A DNA stretch of 64,000 nt from Serripes groenlandicus (taxonomy: Eukaryota; Mollusca; Bivalvia; Cardiida; Cardiidae), in the NCBI GenBank assembly GCA_031761405.1, contig JASEVX010000006.1, positions 25,801,097 to 25,865,096 on the forward strand, given 5' to 3'. Positions 1-9,690 of this stretch are shown here, piece by piece; position 1 is the stretch's first letter; each line of letters opens with the position of its first letter. The position numbers and the translations under genes are program-made. Under the pieces are notes generated by a model. It did not search any database and was not told the DNA's origin. It was given only the letters and a program-made list of their open reading frames with translations.

Positions 1-145
1 GACGAACAGTGCAATGCCAAATCAGACTAAACTGAATGACTGGCTGATCTGAATATACACTGGTCATGAATTGTGTTTTCGCTCTTATTATCTGAGCACT
101 ATGACATAATAATAAACTAATATGACACAGTTCGAAGTTGAATAT

Positions 146-151
146 TTTATT
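146..151 (-). terminator. Polyadenylation signal AATAAA
   Basis: AATAAA on the minus strand lies about 30 nt past the TAA of the peptide precursor, a short but normal 3' UTR. It supports the exon 2 model as a transcribed gene. Confidence 0.55.
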
Positions 152-179
152 GACAGTCAAAGGGAAAATATGTCAAAGT

Positions 180-795
180 TTATTTTTTTGCCTTGATTGA
201 CCAGAAGCGTGAATGCACGTGTTTCGTCTTCTTCGGAAATCTATGCCGCAGGAAAAACGTGGACACCAATGGGCTTCTCGATAGGTACATCCACTGGCGC
301 TCAAGCCATTTCCTGTTGATCGCTCTCTTCATTATTCTTCTTGTACCGAAATCATGGGCAATTTCGCCGTCGACTAAACCATGATCAGGCAAGAGGGTTG
401 TGGCAATTTCGCCGTCGATTAAACCGTGATCAGGCAAGAGGATTGTGGCAATTTCGACATCGACTAAACCGTGATCTGGCAAAAGGGTTGTGTCAATTTC
501 GCCGTCGACTAAACTGTGATCAGGCAAGAGGGCTTTGGCGAAATTGCCGACATCAAGTGCGTTACCGCCTTTTCTGTTTTCTGGTGTTTCTTCAGGACGT
601 GCAACTGTTGGCCGTGGAAGATTGATAACCATTATAACTAACATCAGGCTTGCTATGGACTGTTTGAAGGACATCATTGAAACTTTCCTGGATTGAAAAA
701 AGAGGATAATATGAAAATACTTGACATTAGGCATGTAAACATATTTATTTTTGCAACAGTTTATTAACAATCCAAGCTTTTTACCAATAATACAT
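180..795 (-). CDS. Secreted acidic-repeat / cationic-tail peptide precursor (putative antimicrobial-type peptide)
   Basis: The proposed model has two exons. Exon 1 codes from 795 to 785 (ATG TAT TAT TG). A 97-nt intron (784-688) starts with GTAAAA and ends in a pyrimidine-rich 'ttttttcaatccag'. Exon 2 runs 687-180 and ends in TAA. Splicing keeps the frame and adds seven residues before a Met-Met at 677-672, which is an equally good start (165 aa). Numbering from the first of those Met: 1-26 is a signal peptide with core LMLVIMVINL ending PTVA; 50-109 holds four 15-residue repeats of type LLPDHGLVDGEIATT; Lys-Arg at 117-118 would release a 47-residue C-terminus. That tail has 13 Lys/Arg, one Glu, three Trp, three His and no Cys. 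Acidic propiece, dibasic site and basic Trp-rich tail form the layout of linear cationic antimicrobial precursors. A neuropeptide or shell/byssus matrix protein is possible. I recognise no named family; the function is inferred. Confidence 0.6.
351..530 (-). repeat. Four in-frame 45-bp coding repeats
   Basis: Four back-to-back 45-nt units encode residues 50-109 of the peptide precursor. Each unit reads LLPDH, then (S/G)L(V/I)D(G/V)EI, then three variable residues. Asp and Glu make them acidic, which would balance the basic C-terminus. No dibasic site separates the units, so they look like a propiece and not like several released peptides. The unit is also open on the opposite strand. Confidence 0.85.
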
Positions 796-845
796 GAAGA
801 ACAAGGATGGGTTGCATTTGGGTGTGACACGCCGTCAAACACCTA

Positions 846-882
846 CGATTGTTGAGTGCGATAATTCCCACACGTTATATAT
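846..882 (-). promoter_or_regulatory. Likely TATA promoter of the peptide gene
   Basis: On the minus strand, TATATAA lies at 881-875, and an initiator-like 'gcactcaac' follows about 25-30 nt downstream near 855-848. This places a start site just upstream of the predicted first exon. A complication is an upstream ATG at 817-815, which is out of frame with the precursor after splicing. Either the start site is closer or there is an upstream ORF. Confidence 0.4.
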
Positions 883-889
883 GGAGTAT

Positions 890-1260
890 AAATGTGTGGT
901 TTTGGTGCTTTCCGCGACATATTCATAATTGTGTCGGGTTTTAAAGTGTTTGGTATGACCCGGCTGTTGACCGATATAGTATCCTCTCGAACCGTATGGC
1001 GTTTGCAAGGAGAGAACATTGTAGCCCAATTATATGTAACAAAGTTGGCGTGATATCGAGGTTTTACTGTTTCATAAAACTTGTTTGATTTGGATAAATA
1101 TATTAAATACGATTTGGAATAAATAAATAATTACATTAACAGTTAGAATAAAGGTGACTTGTCATGTAAATTATTGTTTAATTATACTATATGACTAGTA
1201 GCTGTATACGCTCATGTCAATCAATGTTGTCTTCTCTTGTCTTATTTATAATAATTGTTT
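890..1260. other. No recognisable gene
   Basis: This is AT-rich sequence upstream of the peptide gene. A minus-strand open frame (835-1029) has no signal peptide, domain or splice context that I can identify. Confidence 0.4.
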
Positions 1261-1261
1261 G

Positions 1262-1350
1262 AAATCATAACCATAATGCTGTGGTACCAAAAAGAATCAT
1301 CTTAGTGAGACGATTCGTTTGGGTTTCAAACGTCAGAGGCATCAGAATAC
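1262..1350. repeat. Copy of the GAATCGTCTCA palindromic-box repeat
   Basis: It carries 'aaaaagaatcatcttagtgagacgattcgtttgg', an inverted pair around 'ctcagtgag'. The same box recurs at 8706-8782, 11395-11445 and 23010-23065. This copy is the most diverged. Confidence 0.5.
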
Positions 1351-1449
1351 GTCGAGATGTGGGAAAAGGTTGATAATTAATTCATGAATATTCATGTTGA
1401 ATCGAAATGGAGGCTTAGGTAGCCCATGAAAGAGTAACACTATTCACAA

Positions 1450-1675
1450 GCTCGGCAGACAATATTTTCGACGTTTGACAAAAGTCTATATGACAAGAGT
1501 TATTTATCTATCAACAATGGGCTAACAGTATTTATGAAAACGCAGCCAGTTACTTGGAAAGAATGTTGTGTAGAGTACTGGTGTGAGAAAGCCAGAAAAC
1601 AAATAAGTAGGTGAACTGACCACTGTGATATGACTGACAATTTGTTGAAAACGGGATTTAACCCCAATCAATTAG
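1450..1675 (+). mobile_element. SINE family B, 5'-truncated
   Basis: It starts within the body ('ttttcgacgtttgacaaaag'), then 'atgggctaacagt' and 'gcagccagttacttgg'. It ends with 'gtgatatgactgac', 'gttgaaaacgggatttaacc' and a short CAATCAAT tail. It aligns by eye with the complete copies at 40915-41215 and 42712-42968. The tRNA-like head is missing. Confidence 0.75.
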
Positions 1676-1874
1676 CTAGAATATAAAGAGTAATATTTTA
1701 ACGAAAGCTTACGCTACTAGTGAATATATCAATTACATTCACGAATGTAAATATATCTTACAAAAAAATCATTATTATCTTTAGTTCGTGATTTTACTTT
1801 ATAAAGACAGACAAAGGTTGATTACAGGCGGAGTAAGCAGTGAAAATAACCTGATTCATCTCATCGTTTTAAAC

Positions 1875-3137
1875 AGTGAGTTAAAAATGATGATTTATAC
1901 TGTTATTTATAAATAATCAACTGAAAATACCCCAACACAATAATGGAGCAAATAGTGAGTTAAAAATGATGATTTATACTGTTATTTATAGATAATCAAC
2001 TGAAAATACCTACTCCAACACAATAATGAAGCAAATAGTAAGTAAAAAAGGATGATTTATACTGTTATTTCTCAATAATCTACTGAAAATACCTACCCCA
2101 ACACAATAATGAAGCAAATAGTCTGTTAAAAAGCATGATTTATACTGTTATCTCTAAATAATCAACTGGAAAACCCCCGACACAATAATGAAGCAAATAG
2201 TGAGTTTAAAAGAATGATTTATACTGTAATTTCTAAATAATCAACTGGAAAACCACCAACACAATAATGAAGCAAATAGTGAGTTTAAAAGAATGATTTA
2301 TACTGTTATTTCTAAATAATCAACTGGAAAACCACCAACACAATAATGAAGCAAATAGTGAGTTTAAAAGAATGATTTATACTGTTATTTCTAAATAATC
2401 AACTGAAAATCCCCAACACAACAATGAAGCAAATAGTCAGTTAAAAAGGTTGATTTATACTGTTATCTCTAAATAATCAACTGGAAAACCCCCGACACAA
2501 TAATGAAGTAAATAGTCAGTTAAAAAGGATAATCCGTACTGTTATTTCTAAATAATCAACTGGAAAACCCCTAACACAATAATGAAGCAATAGTGAGTTT
2601 AAAAGAATGATTTATACGGTTATTTCTAAATAATCAACTGGAAAACCCCCAACATAATAATGAAGCAAATAGTGTGTTTAAAAGAATGATTTATACTGTT
2701 ATTTCTAAATAATTAACTGGAAATACAATGATGCAAACAGTGAGTTAAAAAGGATGATTTATACTGTTATTTCTAAATAATTAACTGGAAATACCTCAAC
2801 ACAACAATGAAGCAAATAGTGAGTTAAAAAGGATGATTTATACTGTTATCTCTAAATAATCAACTAAAAAAAAAAAAAACCAACACAATATTGAAGCAAA
2901 TATTGAGTTTAAAAGAAAGATTTATACTGTTATTTCTAAATAATTAACTGGAAATACCCCAACACAACAATGAAGCAAATAGTGAGTTAAAAAGGATGAT
3001 TTATACTGTTATCTCTAAATAATCCTCTGAAAAACCCCCAACACAATATTGAAGCAAATAGTGAGTTTAAAAGAATGATTTATACTGTTATTTATAAATA
3101 ATCAACTGGAAATCCCCCAACACAATAATGAAGCAAA
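1875..3137. repeat. Tandem array, about 79-bp unit, 16 copies
   Basis: Each unit contains 'gatttatactgttatttcta', 'aataatcaactg', an AC-rich stretch and 'aatgaagcaaatagtgag'. I count 16 occurrences of the 'tatactgtta' block, spaced mostly 77-83 bp, with shorter and indel-bearing units near 2700-2760. The array is not open in any frame. Confidence 0.9.
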
Positions 3138-3264
3138 CTAATTTGAAACATAGCACAAGCACCATTTTAAAATATAATTATCCCTTTTCCAACAATGATT
3201 TTGAAAATCATCTGTATTGAAGGGTTTCACTCAATAATTCACGATAAAATATACTTACGTCATT

Positions 3265-3366
3265 CGGATACAGCTATCTGTAATTTCCTTTGGATGGATA
3301 CAGCTATCTGTACTTTCCTTTGGATGGATACAGCTATCTGTAATTTCCTTTGGATGGATACAGCTA
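3265..3366. repeat. 30-bp tandem repeat, about 3.4 copies
   Basis: The unit 'ggatacagctatctgtaatt' plus 'tcctttggat' repeats in tandem with one or two substitutions. The open frames across it on both strands are repeat products, not genes. Confidence 0.85.
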
Positions 3367-3553
3367 ATGCCGAGTGCCGTCTTTCTGAAAGAGACTCGGC
3401 TCTTTATACACTCGATATTGAGGCTCGCTAATTGGTCTCTCATGATATTAGAATAGGATGGTGACACATTCTCAGTCGCGAATGGAAACAACAATACCAG
3501 CAACAAACAACAAAACACTCAGGGAATATATTCACGTAAATTCTTGAAGCCTG

Positions 3554-3816
3554 AAAGCATACCGAGGGCTTGGCGTGAAACAGTTGTAACTAAAGTTGGT
3601 ATTTTTTTACCAAGGTTAATCACTTCGCCATAAAGTCTTTATAAGCGTTAAATCATTTTTCTTGGTAAACAATGGAAATTTAGGTGCCATTGCTCGTTTT
3701 GAGCAATGGCACCTAAATTTGCATTGTTTACAAAAGGGTCAAAATTGCCCCTAATTCAGGGTTTTCCAAATAGGTTTTGAGTTACAACCGTTTCACGCTA
3801 AGCCCTCGATACTTTT
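3554..3816. mobile_element. Fold-back element with long inverted ends
   Basis: The left end 'cgagggcttggcgtgaaaca' followed by 'gttgtaact' is mirrored at 3780-3811 (agttacaacc gtttcacgct aagccctcg). The centre (3676-3720) is a near-perfect 45-bp palindrome around 'gctcgttttgagc'. There is no coding capacity. The core resembles the centre of the TTAA-bounded MITEs, but the ends differ. Confidence 0.75.
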
Positions 3817-3910
3817 GAGACAATTGAAAAACGTTGTTGGAAAAAACAAGTTTTCCAAACTATTTTAAACTCTATTCAGTAAATAAACATTCACTTAAAG
3901 GGATTTTCAT

Positions 3911-4325
3911 ATGTTTGTCTGAATTCTTTCAAAATCGTCTTCTGTGGACGTGTTGTATATGGGAAAGTGTAACAACAGGCTGATTCACATCTTTCCGGTA
4001 CAGATAAACTCTTTACATTTTGTTTTTCGTGTTCCGCTTACCGTGGTCACCATGTGTTTGCCTGTATTCTTTCAAAGTCGTCTTCTGTGGACGTGTTGTA
4101 TATGGGAAAGTGTAACAACAGGCGGATTCACATCTTTCCGGTACAGATAAACACTTTATATTTTGTTTTTCGTGTCCCGCTTACCGTGGTCACCATATGT
4201 TTGCCTGTATTCTTTCAAAGTCGTCTTCTGTGGACGTGTTGTATATGGGAAAGGGTAAAAATCTTTCCGGTACAGATAAACTCTTTTCATTTTGCTTTTC
4301 GTGTTGCGCTTACCATGGTAACCAA
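3911..4325. repeat. Three tandem copies, about 142-bp unit, containing a MITE end
   Basis: Units start at about 3911, 4053 and 4198 with 'tgtttgcctgtattctttca'. Each carries 'tgttgtatatgggaaag' (the 3' end of the TTAA MITE family) and then 'atctttccggtacagataaa'. The third unit has lost an internal 'caacaggcggattcac' segment. Open frames in this region are by-products. Confidence 0.85.
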
Positions 4326-4394
4326 TTTTTATTATGCACAATGTGCGGAATCGTGCTAGCCTACGATAAAACGTAAAACTCACCTTTGACCCCG

Positions 4395-4625
4395 GACTTA
4401 GTTCACGAACACCGCCTCGTGTGCGGGAGGTCGCGGATTCGATCCCCTGCTGGCTCATGCAAATACTTTAGAAATGTCAGTAATGGCTTGCCCTCCTTGG
4501 CGCTCAGAATTATATGCTAAGCATTACGAATGACTAGCTTGTAGCACTTGTAGCTTACCCAGGAAACACTGAAATATAACTGACTTTGATGACACATAGT
4601 AAAACACAGTACAAACAAACAATGC
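4395..4625 (+). mobile_element. SINE family A
   Basis: It has a tRNA-like B box 'ggattcgatcccc', then 'atgcaaatactttagaaatg', 'ccctccttggcgctcag', and a decayed 3' module 'acccaggaaacactgaaata' followed by an (AAAC) tail ending about 4620. Confidence 0.7.
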
Positions 4626-4725
4626 GTTCATGGATATACCCACACTTTGGGCTGTGAAGAAACGGTTTACAGTGCCATCACGTGTTTATTCCTTTCACAT
4701 ACATTTATCGTACACATCTTTATTT

Positions 4726-4925
4726 AACCCTTTCCCATATATAAACGATTTCTATCGCCATGAAAAGGGGAGACTCGGGGTCGATCCCCAGTCTGATCAA
4801 ACATATCCTTCAGAATAGTAGTGATGGCTTCCCTCTCTATTTCAGGATCAACTATACCGGAAGTACATGTATAGGTATCAATCATATGGCAGAGCAACTG
4901 TTGAGCATGGCTTAGACACAATAAC
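4726..4925 (+). mobile_element. MITE end plus SINE A fragment
   Basis: The sequence 'ttaaccctttcccatatat' at 4726 is one end of the TTAA MITE family with no partner end found. It runs into a SINE A fragment with B-box-like 'ggggtcgatcccc' and 'agtagtgatggcttccctc'. Confidence 0.5.
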
Positions 4926-4929
4926 AATA

Positions 4930-5325
4930 AACAAGCGAATATGCTTATATCTATTCTTTAAACTATTTGTATATGTCATATAGAATGAAGAATATAGATG
5001 CATAGCTCATAATTAACAATTTTCCTTATGTAAACGATATTTTAGCAACATTTTGAGTGTCCTTTTTTACCCAAATTAGACAGCAAGGGTGCTCAACGTG
5101 GACAAAAATCAGCCTACATATTCACGCAATCTAATATAATTCTACATTACTCGCTTTTTACATTTATACAATACGTACACAATATCACAGTGATACATCA
5201 TCTCACGTTACACCGGTGTAATAAATTCAGAAGAACAAGCGTTAAACGTGTAAAAACGTTTAGAAATACTTTGTTTACTTTGTTCCAGTACGGCCGTATT
5301 TATTTTAAGATAACAAATATTTCCT
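4930..5325. other. No recognisable feature
   Basis: AT-rich spacer between SINE copies; I see no gene or repeat that I can name here. Confidence 0.4.
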
Positions 5326-5480
5326 AGGGCCGCCACTGTGCTGCAGTGGTTAGAGCCTCCGCCGCGGGGTCGAGAGACCAGGATTCGAACCCCGATCGGA
5401 TCATACCAAACCCTTTAGAATGTTAGTAGTGGTTTCCCTGCTCTGTTTATGGATAGATAAACAATACAGGTAGTACCCAT
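5326..5480 (+). mobile_element. SINE family A, head and body
   Basis: This has the clearest family A head: A-box-like 'cagtggttagagc', B box 'aggattcgaaccccg', then 'gatcataccaaaccctttag' and 'aatgttagtagtggtttccc'. The 3' module is missing. It is a SINE and not a tRNA gene: the acceptor-stem ends do not pair and the body continues past the head. Confidence 0.75.
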
Positions 5481-5634
5481 GATATTACTAAAGAACTGAT
5501 GAAAAGTTCCAGCCTCATTCAGTAGTATTTAGTATTGATCAGTCCATAATACAATAAATTATAATACAATACAATTATACCGGTAACAATAATTCAGGGT
5601 TAAACGTATACATCGGCTATTGAGCTTTGAGATA

Positions 5635-5862
5635 TTAACCCTTCCCCACAAGTAGACATCTTTTGAAGCGTCTGTAGCAGATGACTTTCGAAAGCATTGC
5701 GCCAAAAGGAATTTCCAATTGGAACAAAAGATGTTGCCACTATGTTTTTAACTCTATTTATATTACTCTTTAATATTTGTTTTATAAAGGGTTTCCATAA
5801 TTTTTGCCTAGATATTTTCAAATTCGTCTTCTGCAGAATTGTTGTATATGGGAAAGGGTTAA
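5635..5862. mobile_element. TTAA-bounded MITE (family 1)
   Basis: It is bounded by TTAA on both sides, with ends 'ttaacccttcccc' and 'gggaaagggttaa'. Subterminal 'gtagcagatgacttt' is mirrored by 'tcgtcttctgcag'. The TTAA target and CCCTTT ends suggest mobilisation by a piggyBac-type transposase (inference). Confidence 0.8.
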
Positions 5863-6254
5863 GCAAAATCGTCATACACCCACGGGGGTTGGTTGCGTTA
5901 CACTTCATACAACGTATGCATTGTAGTTTAAACTAATATATTTTTCAGCTTATATTAAACACTTTCGATGTGATGTCTGGCGAACTGATATCTTTTTTTC
6001 AACTTGAAAGTGAAAACATCTTTTTCTGTTCTCCAAATTACACCTAAAGCTTTTGTAATTGGTAAGTATCCTGTATCTAGGTCAACTTCTTTAGCTCTGT
6101 CTTATTTCGGGATCTTTTCGAGAAATTTCACAGAAAGCCATTTGCTTGAATACACTCCTGCCTTTGTCCATAACTGTGACAGTTGTTGATAACGTTCCTT
6201 ACATTCTTCTTCCCTACACACGTAAGCCATAGAGTCATCCATGTAGGATGTGAA
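5863..6254. other. No recognisable gene
   Basis: AT-rich spacer. The short open frames at 6004-6189 and 6183-6383 have no recognisable domain, and the second overlaps a SINE head. Confidence 0.35.
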
Positions 6255-6375
6255 AACTCTCCCAAAAGCAGGATCCGAGTTTCACGAGATTCGAACCAGA
6301 AATCTATGGTACGAGAGACCGACGCTATGTTACTGCAACACTGTCTTGCTGTGGGGTGTAGTGCAATTTACAAAC
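6255..6375 (-). mobile_element. tRNA-like SINE head
   Basis: On the minus strand, 'gttgcagtaacatagcgtc' (A-box-like) is followed by 'ctggttcgaatctcg' (B box). No well-formed acceptor stem is visible, so a SINE head or tRNA pseudogene is more likely than a working tRNA. Confidence 0.5.
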
Positions 6376-6717
6376 ATGGATGAATAGCGAATCTCTTCAG
6401 TCCTGAATTTGGTAACCTTATTATGACATCAAATTGTTATGGTTGCTAAATCTCTGCAGGAGATATATTCGCGTGGGTCTTCGCAGGACCAAACCCTTTG
6501 ATTTGATATTGTCACTTTATTGCGGTTTGCCTCTGTTTGTTAGCATAGTGGATTGGTATGGGAAGGTCGTGGCCATCCTCCCTTTAAATATATGTTATTA
6601 GTAAATATTTGTCAGTATATAGAAATTATAATGCACATAGATGTAATATACATACAATTTCTAAGGTTTTCAATATGATAATTTAATTAAACTGTATTTA
6701 GCGTCGTTTTTAACATT

Positions 6718-6985
6718 ATTTTCAGTTATATAATTATTCATGATCCCTTGGTCAACAAAGCAGTACTAGGCTTGGAAACGTGTCTTGAAAAAAAGCGAAC
6801 ACCATCATGACCGCTGTTTTTAAAGTTGTTTCATTTTTATATCACGGCGACAGTTCACTTATTCATGATCCCTGTGTAAACAAATCCGTACTAGGCTACG
6901 AAATAAGCTGTGCCCAAGGACATTCCAACATGACCACAGTAACAGGTGATGAAACCTGTGACGCCAGTCGGCCACGGCGGATTCC
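6718..6985 (-). mobile_element. SINE family C, two overlapping copies
   Basis: Two minus-strand copies begin at about 6718 ('tattcatgatcccttggtca') and 6830 ('atatcacggcgacagttcac', 'tattcatgatccctgtgtaa'). The same body is seen at 17160-17345 on the plus strand. Confidence 0.6.
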
Positions 6986-6989
6986 TCCC

Positions 6990-7830
6990 AAACCTTTGAC
7001 AGTTTGAGGAATGCGGGATAGATGTAGATATATGCGGAGCTATATGTAAACCAACCCGTATATGTGGTCGGAGTATTGTTCACTAATATCATGAATCATA
7101 TACACATATGGAAATCTGCAGCAAACGACTTCGAAAATATCTAGGCAAAATTCAAAGTTGAAATATTGAAATTTATTTGAAATGAGTTGAAAAACCATTT
7201 TGGCAATAGTAGAAATTGCTCAACAAAAGTCGTCTACTGCAGAGGTGTCAAAATGCGCGTCTACATGTGGGAAAGGATACATATGTAAACATAAAATATA
7301 TTCAAGAAGCATCTAACATACAGTGTACATTAAACACACTTATGTTTGATGTGGGAATTGATGTCGCTTTCAACACTTGTTGAAGATAGTAACATACAAG
7401 GTTTGACTTTCGTAGAGCTCGACTCAAAGTATCATTAGTTGAAGTGTTGATTGATTGATTGTTTGATTGTTTGGAGTTTTACATGCTATATCAGGTACAT
7501 CTTATTGCTATGGTTTGTAAAGTTCTACATGGAACATATTCATTTCCTTCAAAGCCAAACGAGAGTCCTTTAAGGTTCACACCTTTGACAGTTTGAGTGT
7601 GGGATTGATCTTAAATGTAAACAGTGCAATATAAAAACAAACGCCTTTGTGGCCAGTGAACTGTTCGCCAACATCATTAAAATGTCAAGGTGACATTAAA
7701 AAAGCGTCTAACATTCAATGTACATTAAGATCACTTAGTTGCTTTCTATACTTGTTAAAGATAATCTAATGCAAGGTTGGGATTAATAGAGCAAGATTCA
7801 ACGAATCATTCGCACGAACTGTTGATGGAA
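6990..7830. repeat. Diverged direct duplication with a decayed MITE between
   Basis: 'acctttgacagtttgag' followed by 'gcgggatagatg' at 6993 recurs at 7583. The later stretches 'catctaacatacagtgtaca' (7310) and 'cgtctaacattcaatgtaca' (7707) also correspond. Between them, about 7105-7275 is a decayed family 1 MITE ('ctgcagcaaacgacttcg' and 'tcgtctactgcagaggtgtc'). Confidence 0.55.
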
Positions 7831-7849
7831 TTGGTTGGATAATTCAACG

Positions 7850-8100
7850 GTTTTATAGTTATATCACGGCATTCAATTCTCCTACGCGTGTTTCCTTGCG
7901 ACTTCTTACATTTGTTCCACACACCATTCTTCCCAGGTAACTAGCTACATTACCGTATAGACCATTTAGCCCACTGCTTGTGGATAACTGATGCTAGTCC
8001 TAATGACTTTTGTTAATCATAGGTAAGAATAGATGGCCGAGTGGGGGTTCGAACACACTATATTTCAGTTACCGACTGAGCTTCACCCAGGCAGCCAATG
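7850..8100 (-). mobile_element. SINE family B, minus strand
   Basis: The 3' module 'gccgtgatataactataaaa' reads from about 7875 downward. The head at 8098-8035 gives 'gaagctcagtcggtaactg' (A box) and 'tgttcgaacccccac' (B box) on the minus strand. The body has diverged from the 42712 copy. Confidence 0.7.
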
Positions 8101-8104
8101 TCAC

Positions 8105-8639
8105 AACATTAGTAGATGTTAATTGCAAGTTCTTATGGACGGATGTGGGTTGCTTTGGTGCAATGTTAGACTCACAGAGCATCAATGAATCTGAGCTGAA
8201 ACAGTGCTATATAGTGGCGTTCCTTAAATAATCATTGAGAGATCATATGGGGATCGATGAGACCGTTAAGCACTTCTTCGACGATCGGTTAGAGACCAAG
8301 GCGATTGCTGAGCGCTCATTGAAAGATCGTTAAGAGATGTGGCCTTTTTGTATCGCTGAACGGTCTCTATCTCAGTGTAAAGGGGGTTTAACTAATGAAA
8401 CACTTTCGCCTTGATCTATCGAATGCTATTGTTTTACATATATATGATACAGTATTCTTGCGATAACTCGAACATGTTATGATCTTAATCTATCGAATAT
8501 ATCGGTTAACTCAAACCAATTCCTGCAACGGATCTGTTTTTTTTTAAAGAACATGGAAAAGCAGTTCTAGATATACAGTGATTTGCTCACTGACTTGTTG
8601 TTCATAATAAACAATTAGGTACATGTATAACGTTGACAG
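8105..8639. other. No recognisable gene
   Basis: AT-rich spacer. A loosely repeated 'gatcgttaagagatgtgg' / 'gatcggttagagaccaagg' pair lies at 8270-8340. I see nothing coding. Confidence 0.35.
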
Positions 8640-8820
8640 AGCTGTAGATAAGGGACGTTTTTATGCTCTAAAATCCTTATTAGACCTTCAAACCTTAAAT
8701 TGTATGTACTTAAAAGAATCGTCTCAATGAGACAATTCTTTTGAGTACCCGTCTCATTGAGACAATTCTTTTGAGTACCCACAACATAGGATTTGGTTGA
8801 ATAATTAGAGAAATAGTGTG
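8640..8820 (+). repeat. Palindromic-box repeat, left of the LINE
   Basis: It aligns with 11320-11470: 'gctgtagat', 'ctaaaatcctta', 'cttcaaaccttaaattg', the box 'agaatcgtctcaatgagaca' with 'attcttttgagtaccc', and 'acaacataggatttggttga'. The second half of the box (36 bp) is duplicated in tandem at 8730-8782. Confidence 0.75.
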
Positions 8821-8824
8821 GGGA

Positions 8825-9216
8825 AAAGACCGGTTCACTCCCTCTTATCTAGTCTTCTGCATGATGTACATGCATTAATTATTATCTCGACGAATCAATC
8901 TAACACGAAGATAAAACGAAGCCCCTTTCGACTTCGAGTCATCGAGATGCCATTTTAATTGTATATTTACTTGGAAATAAACTGATTGTACAGAATAACA
9001 TTAATTATGAGATGTGACAATAGTGTTCGAAGTAACATATCTATATTGCGCTTGCAAATAAGTCACACTTTTAAGGACAGGTGGATATACGATGGGAAAA
9101 TGATCTGTATGAAAGTGGCTGAAAATTAAAGAGGTGGAAAGTTCGTACTCAATCAAATTGGTAGTTTGCGCTTATACTATGTCTCTAAATTATTTGTCGG
9201 AGATTGATAAGGAGTC
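8825..9216. other. No recognisable feature
   Basis: AT-rich intergenic sequence without a domain or named repeat. Confidence 0.35.
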
Positions 9217-9362
9217 TTAACCCTTTCCAACATTCAACAAATATTCAGCGGTCAAATTCGAACATGAAGCTAAAATAGTTAAATAGATTCGAAAACATTG
9301 AGGCTCGTGATGAGCAAAGTCGTCTGCTACAGATGCGTCAAAATGCATATGCATGTGCTTAA
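9217..9362. mobile_element. TTAA-bounded MITE (family 1), internally deleted
   Basis: It starts 'ttaaccctttccaacattc' and ends 'gcatgtgcttaa', with 'tcgtctgctacagatgcgtc' near the right end. At 146 bp it is shorter than the usual 200-230 bp and lacks the central hairpin. Confidence 0.65.
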
Positions 9363-9494
9363 ATGTAAAATAATTGAAAATTCACCCTGAACGTTAAGAG
9401 TAAGTCAGTCTGTATATTTTTTTACCCCCCGCCTAGCGGAATTAACCATTCGGCGAGTATCACTGGTTAAAAAGGGGTTTGCTCATCCCAAATT

Positions 9495-9690
9495 GTATAA
9501 AAATTATAAAAATGGTACTAGTGGCGCTCCGGGTTGCGGCGTAAGCATTAAGACTGACGCGATGGTGATATGATATGCTTACCTGCAATATTGGTAAATG
9601 ACCAAGGAAACGCCGTAATATGACTAATATACCGTCGAAAGTGGCGTTAACACTATACAAACAAGCAAACAAACCAAACAAACACAATGA
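9495..9690 (+). mobile_element. SINE family A, 3' half with (AAAC)n tail
   Basis: The body 'agcattaagactgacgcgat' leads to the 3' module 'caaggaaacgccgtaatatg', 'gtggcgttaacac' and a tail of CAAAC/CAAACAAA repeats. The tail directly abuts the truncated LINE reading frame at 9691. Confidence 0.7.

Noticed and set aside
341..625. Plus-strand 94-codon basic repeat frame
   Set aside because: It is the antisense of the peptide precursor's 45-bp repeats. It has no signal peptide and no transcript features of its own.
835..1029. Minus-strand 64-codon frame upstream of the peptide gene
   Set aside because: No signal peptide or domain, and it lies across the predicted TATA promoter.
1875..3137. CRISPR-like regular array
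   Set aside because: The whole unit is repeated with no unique spacers and the context is eukaryotic.
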